A stretch of DNA of 64,000 nt from Euglena gracilis (Eukaryota > Euglenida > Euglenophyceae > Euglenales): contig CP154956.1 of NCBI GenBank assembly GCA_039621445.1, forward strand, positions 25,510,117 to 25,574,116, given 5' to 3'. The notes beneath the pieces were generated by a model. The model saw only the letters and a list, made by a program, of their open reading frames with translations. It was not told where the DNA came from and searched no databases. The position numbers were made by a program, and so were the translations under genes. This document shows positions 31,597 through 44,119 of this stretch, one piece after another; the first letter of the stretch is position 1; each line of letters starts with the position of its first letter.

Positions 31597-31837
31597 GGGA
31601 GGATATACAAAGATGTACAAGATTTTGTCCATAGCTTGGACTCTTGACAAAATGTATAATGGGCGGATGCCAAACCATTTTGTCCCTAGCGAAGGACTTT
31701 TCGCTAAAGGACTACGGTCCTATACAATCCATTTTTACACTTGGAGGTACAATTTTGATTTTACAATTATTGCAAACATACAATTATTTTTGTGTTTCTG
31801 TACACTTGGTTGCATGCGTACAATGTTACCGTACAAT

Positions 31838-31862
31838 GCCTTATTTCTCTGTTTCCCCACAG
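31838..31862 (+). promoter_or_regulatory. Splice acceptor-like site before tail, element B
   Basis: 'ccttatttctctgtttcccc' followed by ACAG (AG at 31861-31862) and CTCA, then the tail ATG at 31896, 33 bases on. It aligns with the sites in A and C. Confidence 0.7.
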
Positions 31863-31895
31863 CTCAGTACTTGCTACTACCTGCTTTTTTTCAAG

Positions 31896-34800
31896 ATGGA
31901 TGCTGGAGGAAGGGGACCTGGTCCTCCATCCTCCCAACCGTATGTTTTCCCTGGACAACCTCCTACGGGAGGACCCCCTCACCCACAACCTCCTTCGGGA
32001 GGACGAGGACTTGCACTCCCTCGTGGAGAGCAAGTCCCCGGTCGGCAAGCACAAGCTGCTTCGGCAGCAAGGCCCGTAGTGGCAGCCCCTCCGTTACAAG
32101 CTGCTCCGGCAGCAAGGCCCGTAGTTGCAAATCCCCCTGTAACCCAACATGCGGTTCCGCATGTTGCTCCAGAACAAACGACACTTGGTGGCTTACAATC
32201 TCAACCTATGATTCCACAACAAACGGAATCTGCCTATGAACAGTTTGCGGTGCCGCAACCGCGGCCCCCGAGGAGATACGATCTGGCTAGTAGCAGTAGC
32301 CAACGCGCTGCTTTTGCGGCGGTAGAACAACAAAATATCCAATCTGAACAACGACAATGGGCTGAACAACTACGTAGTCATTATTACCCCGCACAACCCC
32401 CACAAGGGCAGTATGCCGCACAACCCCCACAAGGGCAGTATGCCACACAACCAGAACCTCCACAAAGGCAGTATGCCGCTCCCGTTATGCCTCGGTTCCC
32501 CAAGTACATGGGTGAACTGACAACGGCTTCAACAGATACAATTCGTAACGCTCTGCGCATGTGCGCAGAGGACAGATCGGATCCCTTCATCCGAGTGATG
32601 TGGGATTCGTACTGCCGACAATTGCTCGCAATCGCCAACAAGCCTATCGCCACCTGGGACATGTGGTCCGAGAGTACGATAGCAGGCAGAATCTTCTTCC
32701 AACCCGGAGAACCTGGATTTCCAGACAACGTAACCCTCAGGGACCTGGGAGTCCTGGTCCCGCCTGTGCTCCGCGGAGTGCACCCAGTGGGTGCTTACGC
32801 GGAACACATGCGCCATTATACTCCTGAACTCACAGAAAGTGAGATGGGTGATGTACAAATGCAAGAACCAATGTATTTACCACAACAACGTTTTTCCTCT
32901 CCACCACGCATGCCGCCTGCCCGGAACTGGGAGGCTGATATGCCGTCACAATACGCTATGCAGGCCGAAGAGCCATACGATGAAAACTATACCGACGAGA
33001 TGGCCGAAGAGCCTTATGACGAGTATACAACGGCAGAACCAGAGCCGTAGTATACCATGGAAACTGATGAACCACCTCAACCGGCCCCCCAACCACCACA
33101 ACCCGTACAAACTGAACCATCGGTACAATCTCAACCGCAACCACCGACAACCTCCGCCGTACCACTGCCGGAACCGACAGCGATACGGGTTGTCGGAGAA
33201 AACCCCCTGCGTCCCGTAGTGGACAATATTCACTATGAACGAGTACCACAATCTGCGGATTTCGCTTACACATCCAAAGGAGAACAATATCTTCCCCTTG
33301 ACAAAATTTACGAACTTGGATCTCATTTGGGGGCCATCAACGTGAAAGGAGTGATAATGGATGGCATTGGTCCAAACTCCAAAATTTTGGGTATACCCAC
33401 CTGGGCACTATCCGAAGTTTTGCGTGTGAATGCACCACAACATCCACCTGGTCCAATGGAACAACTCGCTTCGGCGTCGAATCTCGTGCCGCCAGTAGCT
33501 CAACCTACTCCGGCATCACATACAAAACCGGCACAAGCAGTTTCGACTGCACAATCAACATCTACACCGCCTGCCGCATCAGCAGCAGGTTCAAACCAAC
33601 CTGTACCTATACAAAGAACAGGACCCCCTGCTCAAGCCGCGCAGTCGGCAAGTGCAAAAGTACCCGCACAATCTACAATTCCTGTTCGACCACCTCCTGT
33701 CACAACACCTTCACAACCGGCTTCGGCTGGACAGACACAACCACCTGTTGAACCGGGACAACCTTTCTCGGGTCAACCCAGGTTTGAGTCGCCCGCACAA
33801 CGCGCCACTTACAACGAAGCTCTACAACATTTGACGGCCCCAGCAAAACAATACAACGTTGACGCGCGCAAACGTCCGCGTGGACCGGAGTTTGCAACAC
33901 CACCACAAACACGTCCAACGCCAGACACACAACGTCGTCGTTTGGACGACGATCCACAAAGCGCGCAGGCGCAACGTGATCGTCAGGACAATGATGACCT
34001 ACCGATCCCGTCCAACGTTCAACGTTCCTTACAAGAAATGTATCACCAAATGCGACCAGACAAACGCTCTGATGACATCGCTGGACATTACACCGCAGGT
34101 GTAACGGTTACAATGTGGAGAAAAACACGAGCATACCGAAAGGACGGTGCATACCGTTGGAACGAACGAGAGCGCGAAGTCGCAAAAGGACAGAAAGGCC
34201 AGAAAGGCAAAGGAAAGAGCGAATGCTCACAACCAGGTTACGACCTGGACGTACAATTTATGATTGACCATCTGTTCTGGATCTCAGACGGATGTGATAC
34301 AATTATGCGCGAATATTGCGAGGAACAACACCCCTGGGTTGTTGCTCCTGAAGTACATCTCAACATGGTCAAACTCTACAAGGAAAAAGCCCGTGGCTTT
34401 TTCTTCGACGGCACAATTTCCTGTTACGAAAGCCAGGATGGCATTGACAATTTGCCGGGTTTCTGGCAACTACTTTTCTGGCTCGGATTTCATTGCATGA
34501 ACTTCGGTTCATTTGCAATGCCCGCCAGCAAAGCGCACTACTTGCCACATCCAAAGCTACAGTACGGATGGTAATCATCCCTTGACGCACTGAAGACAAT
34601 GTTTGACAATATCCGAGAAATCGGACCACAAGGCATACAATGGGAAGTATTCCCACTTCCAAAGGATATACAATTGGTGACACACGAAATGTTCTGTTAC
34701 AACTACCAAATCTTCCTCAACGAACACTACGGCCCCCACTTCCAAATGGTCGGAATCGACCTGACATACCCACAAAAATTCGTGCTTTGGTGCACCCACT

Positions 34801-36885
34801 GCCACCACAAGTTCCTCGTGGACTTCTGGGGCTTTGGCGTGCGCGGTCGGACAACCTGGCTCGGATTTCATTGCATGAACTTCGGTTCATTTGCAATGCC
34901 CGCCAGCAAAGCGCCCTACTTGCCACATCCAAAGCTACAATACGGATGGTAATCATCCCTTGACGCACTGAAGACAATGTTTGACAATATCCGAGAAATC
35001 GGACCACAAGGCATACAATGGGAAGTATTCCCACTTCCAAAGGATATACGATTGGTGACACACGAAATGTTCTGTTACAACTACCAAATCTTCCTCAACG
35101 AACACTACGGCCCCCACTTCCAAATGGTCGGAATCGACCTGACATACCCACAAAAATTCGTGCTTTGGTGCACCCACTGCCACCACAAGTTCCTCGTGGA
35201 CTTCTGGGGCTTTGGCGTGCGCGGTCGGACAACCGACCGCCCAAACGCACAAAGGGCGCAGCCCCACCAACGCGAATAGGCGGGGGCCCAACAACAACGA
35301 AGACTACTTGGACACATCTGCCACAATCCCCTCGAAGTCAGGGAAATCGGATACGCCAGACGAAACCACCGACAAATGCTTCTGCACATGCAGACGTTCC
35401 AATGGAGAGCATGGGTGTCCTATGCTCTGGAAATCTACAATTTATTCAACCCAAAACAACAACTCCCACAAGATTACCTCCCTCTTCGACCCGAATGGGA
35501 CGAAGACGGAAAACGGAAGTACATCAAACGCCTGTTTGGCGAAACCCTCCGAAGAGAGGACTTTGCCCCATTTTTCAAAGGCAGACGTACAAATAAGGAT
35601 GGGTTGGCCATCCCAATACTGGACTGGCTTCCTCGCGGATTGGGAGGAAACAAATTTGTCGGATGGCAAATTTTCCGTCTGCGACCACGTATAAAACTCC
35701 CTGAACCTCAGCCGGCGGAGTCCGAAGCAGCGCAGTCTGCAGTTGAACAACCTCCAACGGCTGCATCATCTACAACGTCAACAGCCAAAGCAGCAGCGAA
35801 GCCTGCAACCAAACGTTCGGAAGAACGTTGGCCACAACCTCCACCTACACCTACAATGTCTGTGGAACACACTCCCGTGCAATCTTCAGACTCTTCGTCC
35901 GTTTCCTCTTCTGGGACATCCAGCGATGAGGAAATGGAAGCACGGACAGACAATGAACACAATACACGTTCCGTCTCCTCTGCATCTGTGGAGTCTGAAC
36001 CGGAAGATACCGGCGTACAACATGCTCTAAGGGCCGAAGTGCCAGCTACAACGCCTGCTCAAACACGTTCACAAACACCATTGCCAGACGCGGAACCTGC
36101 AGAATTTACAATGGCTGAAGTGCCTGCAGACTCCACAACGGCCGCAGCGCCTTCGACAGAAGTGGTTCCACCTACTTCCGCACATGCGGAAGCTACACAC
36201 GAAGTAACTGATGCTGAGATAATCGCATTTCGCGAACTGATTACAAGACAACAACGAGAAGGTATCGACAGATACCAAGACCCAGGCGACTTTATCCTCA
36301 TACCACCACAAGTTGGACGCGCTGCAGAACGCGTCCTCGGAAGCGTCCGAAGTGGCGTAGCCTCGATGGTTGCAATGGTGCGATCGAGGTCTTCTTCTTC
36401 AACGCGAAGTCCCCGTGACACGGGACTTGGCGAGAAACCAACACAAGAAGCTACGGCTTCCACCACAGCACTGGCAGCAGACGCGGCCAGCTCTACTCCT
36501 GATGTCCAAACACCCGAAGTGGTGACAACAACTGAATCCACTACGGTCGAACAAACGCCACCACATGACACAACACCCGTAGTGGTACACACACCTGAAC
36601 AGGTGGTACCGACGGCTCCTGACGTACCACCTACCACCACACCAACGGTCAAACCTGCTCCAAAGTCGCCTGCAGAACGCCCCTTTCCGCCACAGCGGAA
36701 AGAGAAAGGCAGTAAGCCTAAGGCTAAACCACAGCCTGCAGAACCGTGCAAACCCGCTGAACGACACAACGAACCAAAACCACCGCCACCTGGGAGTGGT
36801 AGCAAATCAGGAAAGCGGGCGAAGACCCCAGCTGCTACCACACCAGCACCAACGTATGGCCAAGTCGCCGAGAAAAGCCGGGTCA
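31896..36885 (+). pseudogene. Element B tail polyprotein with four in-frame stops
   Basis: A single reading frame about 5 kb long from MDAGGRGPGPP, interrupted by TAG (33048), TAA (34572), TAA (34950) and TAG (35277). Domains in order: Pro/Gln-rich start; conserved domain with SYCRQLL and ANKPIAT, in which the WCxCGQ Cys pair of A and C is replaced; long Pro/Gln linker; basic GQKGQKGKGK (about 34190); LPGFWQLLFWLGF; CTHCHHKF and DFWGFGVRG; GHICHNP (about 35310); FGETLRREDFAPFF; Thr/Pro/Glu-rich linker; KPKAKPQPAEPCKP (about 36720). The C-terminal Cys/His domain of A is missing. Codon choice is A- and CA-rich, unlike A or C. Confidence 0.8.
34479..35234 (+). repeat. 378-bp in-frame tandem duplication in element B tail
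   Basis: 34479-34856 is repeated at 34857-35234 with only about three differences. The unit is 126 codons and covers the GFHCMNFG to DFWGFGVRG part of the putative zinc domain. Both units carry the same TAA, so the stop predates the duplication. Confidence 0.95.
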
Positions 36886-36905
36886 CTTCTACCCTCCGAG
36901 GTAGG

Positions 36906-37310
36906 GAGGCCCCCCAAAACGTCATTTTTCGGTCATTTTCGGCCGAAATCGGCCGCGCTGGCGCTCTAAAAATGAGCGCTCCGCCCCGGGTAGAGGTCGG
37001 TGATCGTTTACCTAACTGTTGCGAAGGTCGTCGGGCGGACAGGCGCAATTTTACCCGCGGCGGGCGTGCGTAAAAGGCAGCAATTACCGCCCGGGAGGCG
37101 CAAAATAGCACTTTGGCAACGGAAGCCCCCCAAAACGTCATTTTTCGGTCATTTTCGGCCGAAATCGGCCGCGCTGGCACTCTAAAAACGAGCGTTCCGC
37201 CCCGGGTAGAGGTCGGCGATCCTTTACCTAACTGTTGCGAAGGGCGGCGGGCGGACAGGCGCAATTTTGCCCGCGGCGGGCGTGCGTAAAAGGCAGTAAT
37301 TACTGCCCGG
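36906..37310. repeat. 216-bp tandem repeat, two copies
   Basis: 'aaaacgtcatttttcggtc' starts at 36916 and 37132, an offset of 216. The copies are near-identical, and contain inverted repeats such as TTTCGGCCGAAA. The second ends with GGCAGTAATTACTGCC, a perfect 16-base palindrome (37292-37307). It replaces the end of the element B tail. Confidence 0.9.
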
Positions 37311-39560
37311 TGTTGGGGTTGCCCCTCCTGAGGTCCCTGTGAAGGGACCCCTGGCGGCGCAACCCGCGTAGGATCGTTTAAGTTTGAGCCCGTCGGGCCC
37401 ACCTGGTGGGGGTTTTCTCCTTGGAGGAAAAATGGGGTAGGGGTGGGTGTTGTTGAGGATGGTGATGTTGAAAATGACATACTTTTGAGGTCCAATCAAT
37501 TGATCTTGGATGAATAACCAACAATAATCGATGACTTGAAATTGTATTTGAACTTCCTTGCTTTGAACTTTGAATTGCAATGCAACACAATTGGCGAACA
37601 AAAATGACAGTATGAACAGAGTGTAAACAGAGCCCTGCACAGAAAATGTGCAATTGGAGGGGGGCTACAGCTGGGGGGGCTACTTGGTATACTTTGCGCA
37701 ATTCTTAATGAATGCGCCATCTGAGCGCCCACCATGAGGGTGCGCATGCTGGCGCAAAGCCCAGCAGGGCTTGCGCATCCCATTGGGGCTTGCCTGTTGG
37801 CCCCCTCAATCTGCCCCCTCCTTTACCTTCCCTTGGCTTGGTCAAAATGGGTTGTGGGGCCCCCTTGGGGCCAGTGGGGCCTCAAAAGGCCCTTGGGGCC
37901 TTGGAGCCCCCTCGCGGCCCTTCGTGGCCCCTTTGGGCCCCCTTGGGACCCCTCCCTGGGGAGGGCACCCTCGGACCGCGCACACTCCCCTCCTCAAAAA
38001 AATTGCCGTGCAATTTAAATTCGACTCCTTTGCTGGTCCGAGGTGCCGCCCCCCCCCCCTTTTTGCTTTCCCGCCTCTGAAAAAAATTGTATTTTTTTCT
38101 TGTTGAAAAGCACAAGCGGTGGCGCCACGTGCCGTGTGTGGCGCGTGCAGTCGGGGAGGGGGTACAGGGGAGGGGCAAAAAGGGGACGAGCGCCTCCGGG
38201 CGCGTGTCCCGGGGAGGCACCGCTTGGGGCCCCTCCGCTCCCCCTCCGGTCCCGTGAGCCTTCTTGACCCATGGGTAGGGGTGGACTGCCCCCCCCCCCG
38301 AAACACTCGATGCCAACGTGTAATTGTGATTCCCCCCCCCAGGCCCCGCTTGGCCCGGGGTGGAAACCTTCTGCATGTTGAGAAGGAAACATTTGACCAA
38401 CCCAGCAGGGCCGCCCCGCCTTGCCCGTATCCCGGGGCCAAAGGCCCCCGGGGGCTTGGCAGGGGTGCGTGCTGGAGGGGGCGCCGGGGAGGCGCCTTGG
38501 GTGGGGCCCGTTCCTTGGTGGAGGGGGCTGCCCCCCTCCCCCCGTGGAGGGGGTCGGGGCTGCCCCCCCCCCCCGCGTTGTGGGCTGGGCCGCCTTGGCC
38601 GTGGCCCGTCCTCTTGAGAGGGGGGGCTGGGGGCTGCCCCCCGCCGCTCCCTCCGGTGTGGAGGGGGGTTGGCGCTTGCCCCCCCCTGGCGTGGTTAACT
38701 TCAAGAATTGGCCGACGGGGTGTATTTTTTTTATTTAAAAAAGGTGGAAAATCGGCAGGCGCCCCCCCCCCCCCGACATGGTGGGCCGAGCAGGGGTGTG
38801 GACGACCGCAAAAAAAAATCGGCAGGCGCCCAGGCGCCCCTCCCCCCTTTCCGTCGACACGGTTGGCCGATGAGGGGGGCAGCCAACCGTCAAAAATCGG
38901 GAAGAATTGGCAGGCGCCCCCCCCCTCCCTCGGCACGGTGGGCCGAAGAGGTGTGTGGCCTACCATCAAAAATTGGTTAAAATGGTAGGTGCCCCCCCCC
39001 CCCGGCGTAGTGGGCCGAGGAGGGGTGTCCGCCGTCAGCCCCCCCGCCTTGGAGGGCCCCTCCAAAATTCAAAACTGATCGAAAAAGAAATCAAACCGGT
39101 GATGTGAAGGGCAGAACTGAAAGAATGCAGGGGCTCGAGGCCCCCCCTTGGGTCCTAGCGGCCTCGTGGGCCCCCTCCGCGCCCGGGTGCCGCACCGTGC
39201 GGTGTTGAGCACGTGCGGCGAGTGGGCTCCGGGGGGCACTCGCCCTGGGCGGGCGCTCTGTGGCCGCGGGTGTTGGGCGAGGCCAGCCCTGGGGGGGGGA
39301 GAATGTGGGCCCCCCAGGGGCCCTTGGGGATGGGAGCCCCCCCCCATGCAGTTGTGTGGCCTCCTCACCCCGCCCGGGCGTCCTGTCCCCTTGAGAGGGC
39401 CACCAGGCCCCCGGCTTCTGGGGCCACCGGCCCCACGCCCGTAGCCAAGGGGCGGTCGCAGGGGTTTGAAATCTTAATTTGAAATTGAAGTTGAACCTGC
39501 GAAGACACAAAGTACAGTCACACAAACAAAATCAGAATCAGGACCAGGGACGTAGGGGTG
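37311..39560. other. GC-rich non-coding DNA
   Basis: Low-complexity sequence dominated by GGCCCCC and CCCTTGGGG patterns. Long open frames on both strands (up to 407 codons on minus) are Pro/Gly/Arg readings with no domain. 37500-37660 and 39470-39550 are AT-richer islands. A family II LTR could be hidden here, but I could not define its ends. Confidence 0.5.
38704..39060. repeat. Minisatellite with 66-92 bp units
   Basis: Four to five imperfect units containing 'aaatcggcaggcgcccc' (38748, 38814, 38906 and 38979) and 'ggtgggccga'. Units vary in length through C-run changes. Confidence 0.8.
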
Positions 39561-39689
39561 CTCCGCCACCACCACAGTCCCCGTACCTAACGTCCCCCCG
39601 CTTTCACCTCAAACCCTCCCCCTATTGCCTTCGACCCCACCACCCTTTCCTCCCGGGGCGGAGAAGTCCCACCACCTCCAACGGGATCC

Positions 39690-40698
39690 CCTTGGCTGCA
39701 CAATAATCCACCACATCCTCGTTGTAGGATGGGAAGTAATTCGACCAAGGCAGTCATTGGAGATCCGTCGGACCCCAATTTTTCCACCTCACCTTAAATT
39801 CCGGGACCCCCGTTTCCGGGTGCTTCCGGCTGCTCACAATCTCCTCCACCACCCACTCATCCTGTCCCACCTCTAGGGGGGCCGCCTTGTCATTGAAATA
39901 GAACAGTGGGAGGGGGTCGGTGGAGAACTCGTCCTCCGCGTGGAGCTTGAGTTGGCTCCGGTGTGTCTCTTGGCGGGCCCCCGGGGCCAGCTCCACCACA
40001 TATGAGTGGCGACCCCGGCGGGCCACCACAGTCCCCCTTTTCCACTTGGTGGCCAACTTGTCTGTGCCCGGCTGTGTCTCGGGACGGTACCACACCTTGG
40101 CACCGACCTCCAGGGGAGGTGGGTCCCTTCTCTTGGCGTTGAGGGAAGCCCACCGTTTGGTGTGCAAGGCATTCAAGGTTAAGGCCACCTTCTCGTCCAT
40201 AGCCCGCATCCGTGCCATGAAGTCGGCTGCCCCCTCGGCCTCTCGTGGGGGCTGGTGGGGCAGGCCTTGGAGTGGCCGGTGCCGCCCGAAGACCACCTCG
40301 TAGGGCGACAAGCCGGACTCCCCTGGTACATCGTGCAGGTGCCGGAGGGCCTTGGGTAACAGCACCACCCACGAGGCCTCCTTCTCCGACAGGTCGGCAA
40401 TGAGCTTGGACAGGGTGTTCATCACCCGTTGGCCCGCCACCTCTGCCCGACCGTTGGCCTGGTGGTGGTAGGCCTGCCCGTAGGCACGCCTCACACCCAT
40501 GGCGGCGCACATTGTTTGCCACCAAGCCGAGGCAAAGTGGGGGCCACGGTCCGAGGTCACCACAGAGGGCACCCCGAACATGTCCCAGTGGCGGAACATG
40601 GCCTTGGCCACCACCTCAGCTGTCAGGCCCTTGTACTTGTGGGGGGTGGCCACTGTCCACCCACTCTCACGGTCCACGCGCCAGGGCCAGATAATCAT
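39690..40698 (-). pseudogene. pol: Element D integrase core and chromodomain
   Basis: Reads SGWTVATPHKYKGLTAEVV, SDRGPHFASAWW (second Asp) and HHQANGRAEVAGQ (Glu). The integrase C-terminal region WYRPETQPGTDKL follows, then chromodomain EWVVEEIVSSRKH and FKVRWKNWGP. The Trp codon that should follow (TQWEP in E) is a TGA, ending the frame at 39754. Beyond it the same frame still reads NEDVVDYCAAKG, matching NKDVVQYCKERD of E. Confidence 0.9.
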
Positions 40699-41816
40699 AC
40701 ACCTGGCCCTCGTGGGTCACCTCAGGCATGGCGAACAGGTCCACTGCCACACTGTCCATGAGGAACGGTGGCACAGGGGTGGCTTCGAGAGCACACTTGA
40801 AAGGTGCTCGAGAGGGGTCACAGGCTTGGCAGATTTCACATTGCCGCTGGATGCCTTGGGTGATTTTCTCAGCCCCCCTTGGATCAGCGAACCTGTACCA
40901 CCGCCCCATCTGGTGCCAGAACCTGGAGGCTCCTGGGTGGCCAGCGTCCCCGTGTGGGCCCGGACCACGAGTCCCATAAGGCTGGTGGGCACACAGAGGA
41001 GCCCGTCCGTGTACATTTTGTCCTCGTACAGACGGACTCCCTCAGGCCACTCTCCTGCAGGGGCCTGCACACTTGCATAAACAGCCCCCACACAGGGCAA
41101 TTTTCATATGCCCGTGACCAATCCCTGTCCATCACTGGGATGGAGGGATCCTCCTCCACCTCCTCCTGGGTGTGCACCCCCGTGTCTGGAGAAAGTGAAA
41201 TTGGTTCCCCCACAGGTTCCCCGAGATCCCCCCGGTGGGGATCATCGATGGGGGGGGTCAGCTGCAGGTCCTCACTCAGAACTCTTCGCCCCGGTTGGTG
41301 TTCCTCAGGTCCCCCCCTTCTTGCCGGCTGTTCATTCCCGAATTCGTCCACGAAAAGATGGGCACGTGGGGAACCTCGTGTCTCCCGCGTGTCCAACCCA
41401 GGTACCCCAGGTCCCTCCCCTCCCATGAGGATGGGACCCGAATCTCCCGAGGGGGCGTCCACAGGCCCCTCCCCCCCTGTGGGGTCAGGGCCAGGGCCGC
41501 ATGGCACTGAATCCTCAGCCCCCTCCCCCTCTGTGGGGCTGGGGCCAGGTCTGTGCTGTGCTGCTGTGTCTCTCCCACTGCGTGTTGTTACCGCCACGTG
41601 GAGTTCCTCCCCCCCGTGCGGTGTCCCGCATTCTCGCTCTTCCCTCCGTTCTTCTTCGATCATGGCCCTCATTGCCTCATCATCCTCCTCGCTCCCGTGG
41701 AGGCTGATGTGGGCAAATGCCTTGGAGGCAGGATATGCCCACCTGCTGAGGGCATCCGCCACCACGTTTTCCTTTCCCGGACTGTAGACCACGTGAATGT
41801 CAAACCGGGAGAACAT
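40667..41816 (-). pseudogene. pol: Element D RNase H end, linker and integrase zinc region
   Basis: In frame with the previous segment: SRFDIHVVYSPGKENVVADALSRWAYPA, the end of RNase H. About 200 residues of Glu/Pro/Gly-rich linker follow, then VMDRDWSRAYENCPVWG. Two frameshifts (about 41040 and 40930) split the integrase zinc site; the H-P-G part and CEICQA (about 40833) are in different frames. The first catalytic Asp is in DSVAVDLF. Confidence 0.85.
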
Positions 41817-43403
41817 TTAATGCCAGCGTCCCTGCCTTCCCGCAGGTCCGCTGGGCGTGTCCAGGGTTTCCTTGGCCCAGGCCTCCAGGGACTTGTGGTC
41901 CGTGAGGACCAACACCGGCTGCAGGCCGATGTAGGAGGCCCATTTTTGGAGGGCCAGGATGATGGCGTAAGTCTGCTTCTCTCGCGGAGACCAGCTCTTC
42001 ACCTGCCCAGCCGTGAGCTTCCTGGAGCAGAAGGCCACAGGCACGGTTTTCCGTGTGGTGGCCTCCACGGCTGTGGGCATCCCCTCCGTTGGCTCCAAAA
42101 ACTGTTCAAGGGCTGCCCCCACCGCCTTGTCGCTCGCATCAACCCGGAGAATGAATGGCTGGTCCGGGTTGATGGTGTGGAGCTCCAATCGGAGGAGCTC
42201 CTGCTTCAGGGCGGTGAAGGCCTCCCGGTCCACTTGGCCGAATTTCACAGGTTTTTTGCTGCCTTTTTTCCCTTCCACACGTCCCACCTTGAGGAGTTCC
42301 ATCAGGGGGGCTGCATACCGGGCATACTCCTTCACGTAGCTGGAGTAGTAGTTGGTGAAGCCCAGAAAGCCCCTGAGGGCTCTGATCGTGCAGGGCTCCT
42401 CCCACTTCTCCAGCGCCATGAGTTTGCCCGGGGCTGGCCTCCGTTTTCCTCCCCCCAGGATGTGGCCACAGAACTCCACTTCTCTTACGAAGAAGCGGCA
42501 CTTTTTTTTGTCCACGACCAGGTGGTGTTCCCGCAGTGCCCCCAACACTCGCCTTATGTCCTGGTCGTGTGCCTCCAGGGTAGCTTCCTCCGTGCCACAC
42601 CACCCGGTCCCCACGATGATGTCGTCAACGTATGGGTTGGCGACATCAGCCACATGCCTCAGCGAGTAGTCGATCACCCGCTGAAAAATGGCCACTCCAT
42701 TTTTCAGACCCATCACGACCACACACCACTGCTTGGAGCCTCGGGGGGTGCTGCAGCAGGTGTATGGGCGTGAGTCTTCGTGCAGGGGCACCTGATGGAA
42801 GGCATCCTTGAGATCAAGGACGGAGAACAGGTACCTCCGTCCCTGATTCACCAGGATGTCTTCAATCCTGGGGAGGGGGTAAGCATCCGTCACTGTGGCC
42901 TCGTTTAATGCCCGGAAATCCACAACCCCACGCCACTTCCCCTGTTTCTTGGCCACCACGAATGTGGGGCTGCTCCAGGCACTTGGCACCCCCTCCTCCA
43001 CCTTTTTGTCCCGAACCCACTCATCCACTAGGTCACACAAGGCCCTGTGCCTCTCCCCCGTCAGGTGGATGGGCCTCTGTTTCTTTGCCACAGATCCCGG
43101 TTTTAATTCGATTTTCCCTTCCCCCAGGGGTCCCCGAACGATTCTTTCCCCCCAAATCCTGTCTCGGAGAACCTCCCCCTCGAAGTCCCTCCGGAGGGCT
43201 GCCCGGAGCTCCTCAGCCCGCTGGCTGGTCACCTGTTCCCCTTCGGGAACAAGGATAACACCTTGGGCTGCCCGTGCCTCGACCTCCCGGGCTGCCCGCA
43301 GGAGTTCCTTGGCCACTGTCTCCTGGGTCGCCTTATCCTCGTGCAGGGGGTTTTCCTCCCACTCAGGCTCCTCGGTGTCCTCCCCCAGGGCTGCCTCTGG
43401 CAA
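41817..43403 (-). pseudogene. pol: Element D reverse transcriptase and RNase H
   Basis: A 528-codon minus-strand frame. RT motifs are KLEPGS-type KPGSVAKKQRPI, SSPTFVVAKK, VVDFRALN, FSVLDLKDAFHQ, MGLKNGVAIFQR and the catalytic YVDD (PYVDDIIVG). The connection region has GHILGGGKRRPAPGK and GFLGFTNYYSSY. RNase H has LRVDASDKAVGA and REKQTYAIILALQ. It ends in a TAA (41819-41817) where E has a Glu codon; the frame continues directly with the next segment, so this is a single nonsense change. Confidence 0.92.
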
Positions 43404-43543
43404 AGCAAGCGCAGTGCTCTAACTTTTTCCACCATTTTCATGTATCTCACCCGCTTCTGAGCCTTTTTATGGGCTGCTGGCTGAACTTGCTCACTCTCCG
43501 TGTCATGCCCCCGAAGGAGGACCTTTGACCACCTGCTCCCCCC

Positions 43544-44119
43544 TCAGTGCCAGGGCCCGGAGGTGTGGAAACACCCCGAGCTGGTTTTCCTCCAGCAACG
43601 GGAAGCCGACGATGGCCTCCACGTGGATGTCAGCCTCATAGAAGGAGGCTGGGGCCGTCCACAGGGCCCCCTCCCCCTGACCCGGGCCCCCCCCTCCCGC
43701 CGGAGGACCAGGTCTAGGGTTGCCTCACGTTCCCCCCCTTCCATCTTGGCGCCACTGGCCGTCACCAGGGACAGGGGTTTGGGGGCAGGCAGGAGGTATG
43801 TGCTGGGAAGCATGCCTCTTCGGACCAGGTTCACCTCCGCTCCTGTGTCAATGAGGGCGTTGATGAAGTGGGTCTGTCCGTCTGGCCCCCTGGCCTGCAC
43901 CCGCATCAGCAGCTGCCGTTCCCTGGCACCCTGCCCCACCTCATGGAGCAAGACCGAGGGTACCCCGCGTTGGGCTCCCTCTGGCCCCGGAGACTGTTGT
44001 AACCGTGGTGTCCGCCCTGGGGTTTCCAGTTCCTCGGGGCCGGTACCCCGTTGCGTAGGATCTTTTACCCTGCCCAGGGTGTTTTCAATTCCCCTCGCGG
44101 CTTGTTTTAAAAATTGCAT
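43544..44119 (-). pseudogene. pol: Element D protease region
   Basis: Minus-strand frame from ATG at 44119. The retroviral-type protease motif ALIDTGAEVNLV is at about residue 88, with the catalytic Asp-Thr-Gly. The frame slips near 43660; correct sequence for the later protease (a leucine-rich stretch around GFPLLEE) is then in another frame. The N-terminal 80 residues are Gln/Arg/Gly-rich and could be the end of gag. Confidence 0.8.

Larger units (their letters stand above)
29233..36885 (+). mobile_element. Element B: 5'-deleted family I element
   Basis: An LTR is fused directly to the middle of RNase H, so the PBS, gag, protease and RT are gone. Integrase, chromodomain, splice acceptor and most of the tail remain. 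The tail stops matching A and C at about 36885, where a 216-base tandem repeat begins. Stops, a frameshift and a tandem duplication show it is inactive. Confidence 0.85.
39690..44119 (-). mobile_element. Element D: family II Ty3/gypsy chromovirus, inactive
   Basis: On the minus strand: aspartic protease, RT, RNase H, a long low-complexity linker, integrase and chromodomain. No gag or LTR could be delimited. At least two nonsense codons and several frameshifts disable it. It lies head-to-tail with element E on the same strand, 1.6 kb apart. Confidence 0.88.

Noticed and set aside
37842-39065. 407-codon open frame on the minus strand
   Set aside because: Pro/Gly/Arg low complexity over G/C runs and a minisatellite, mirrored by equally long frames on the plus strand; no domain.
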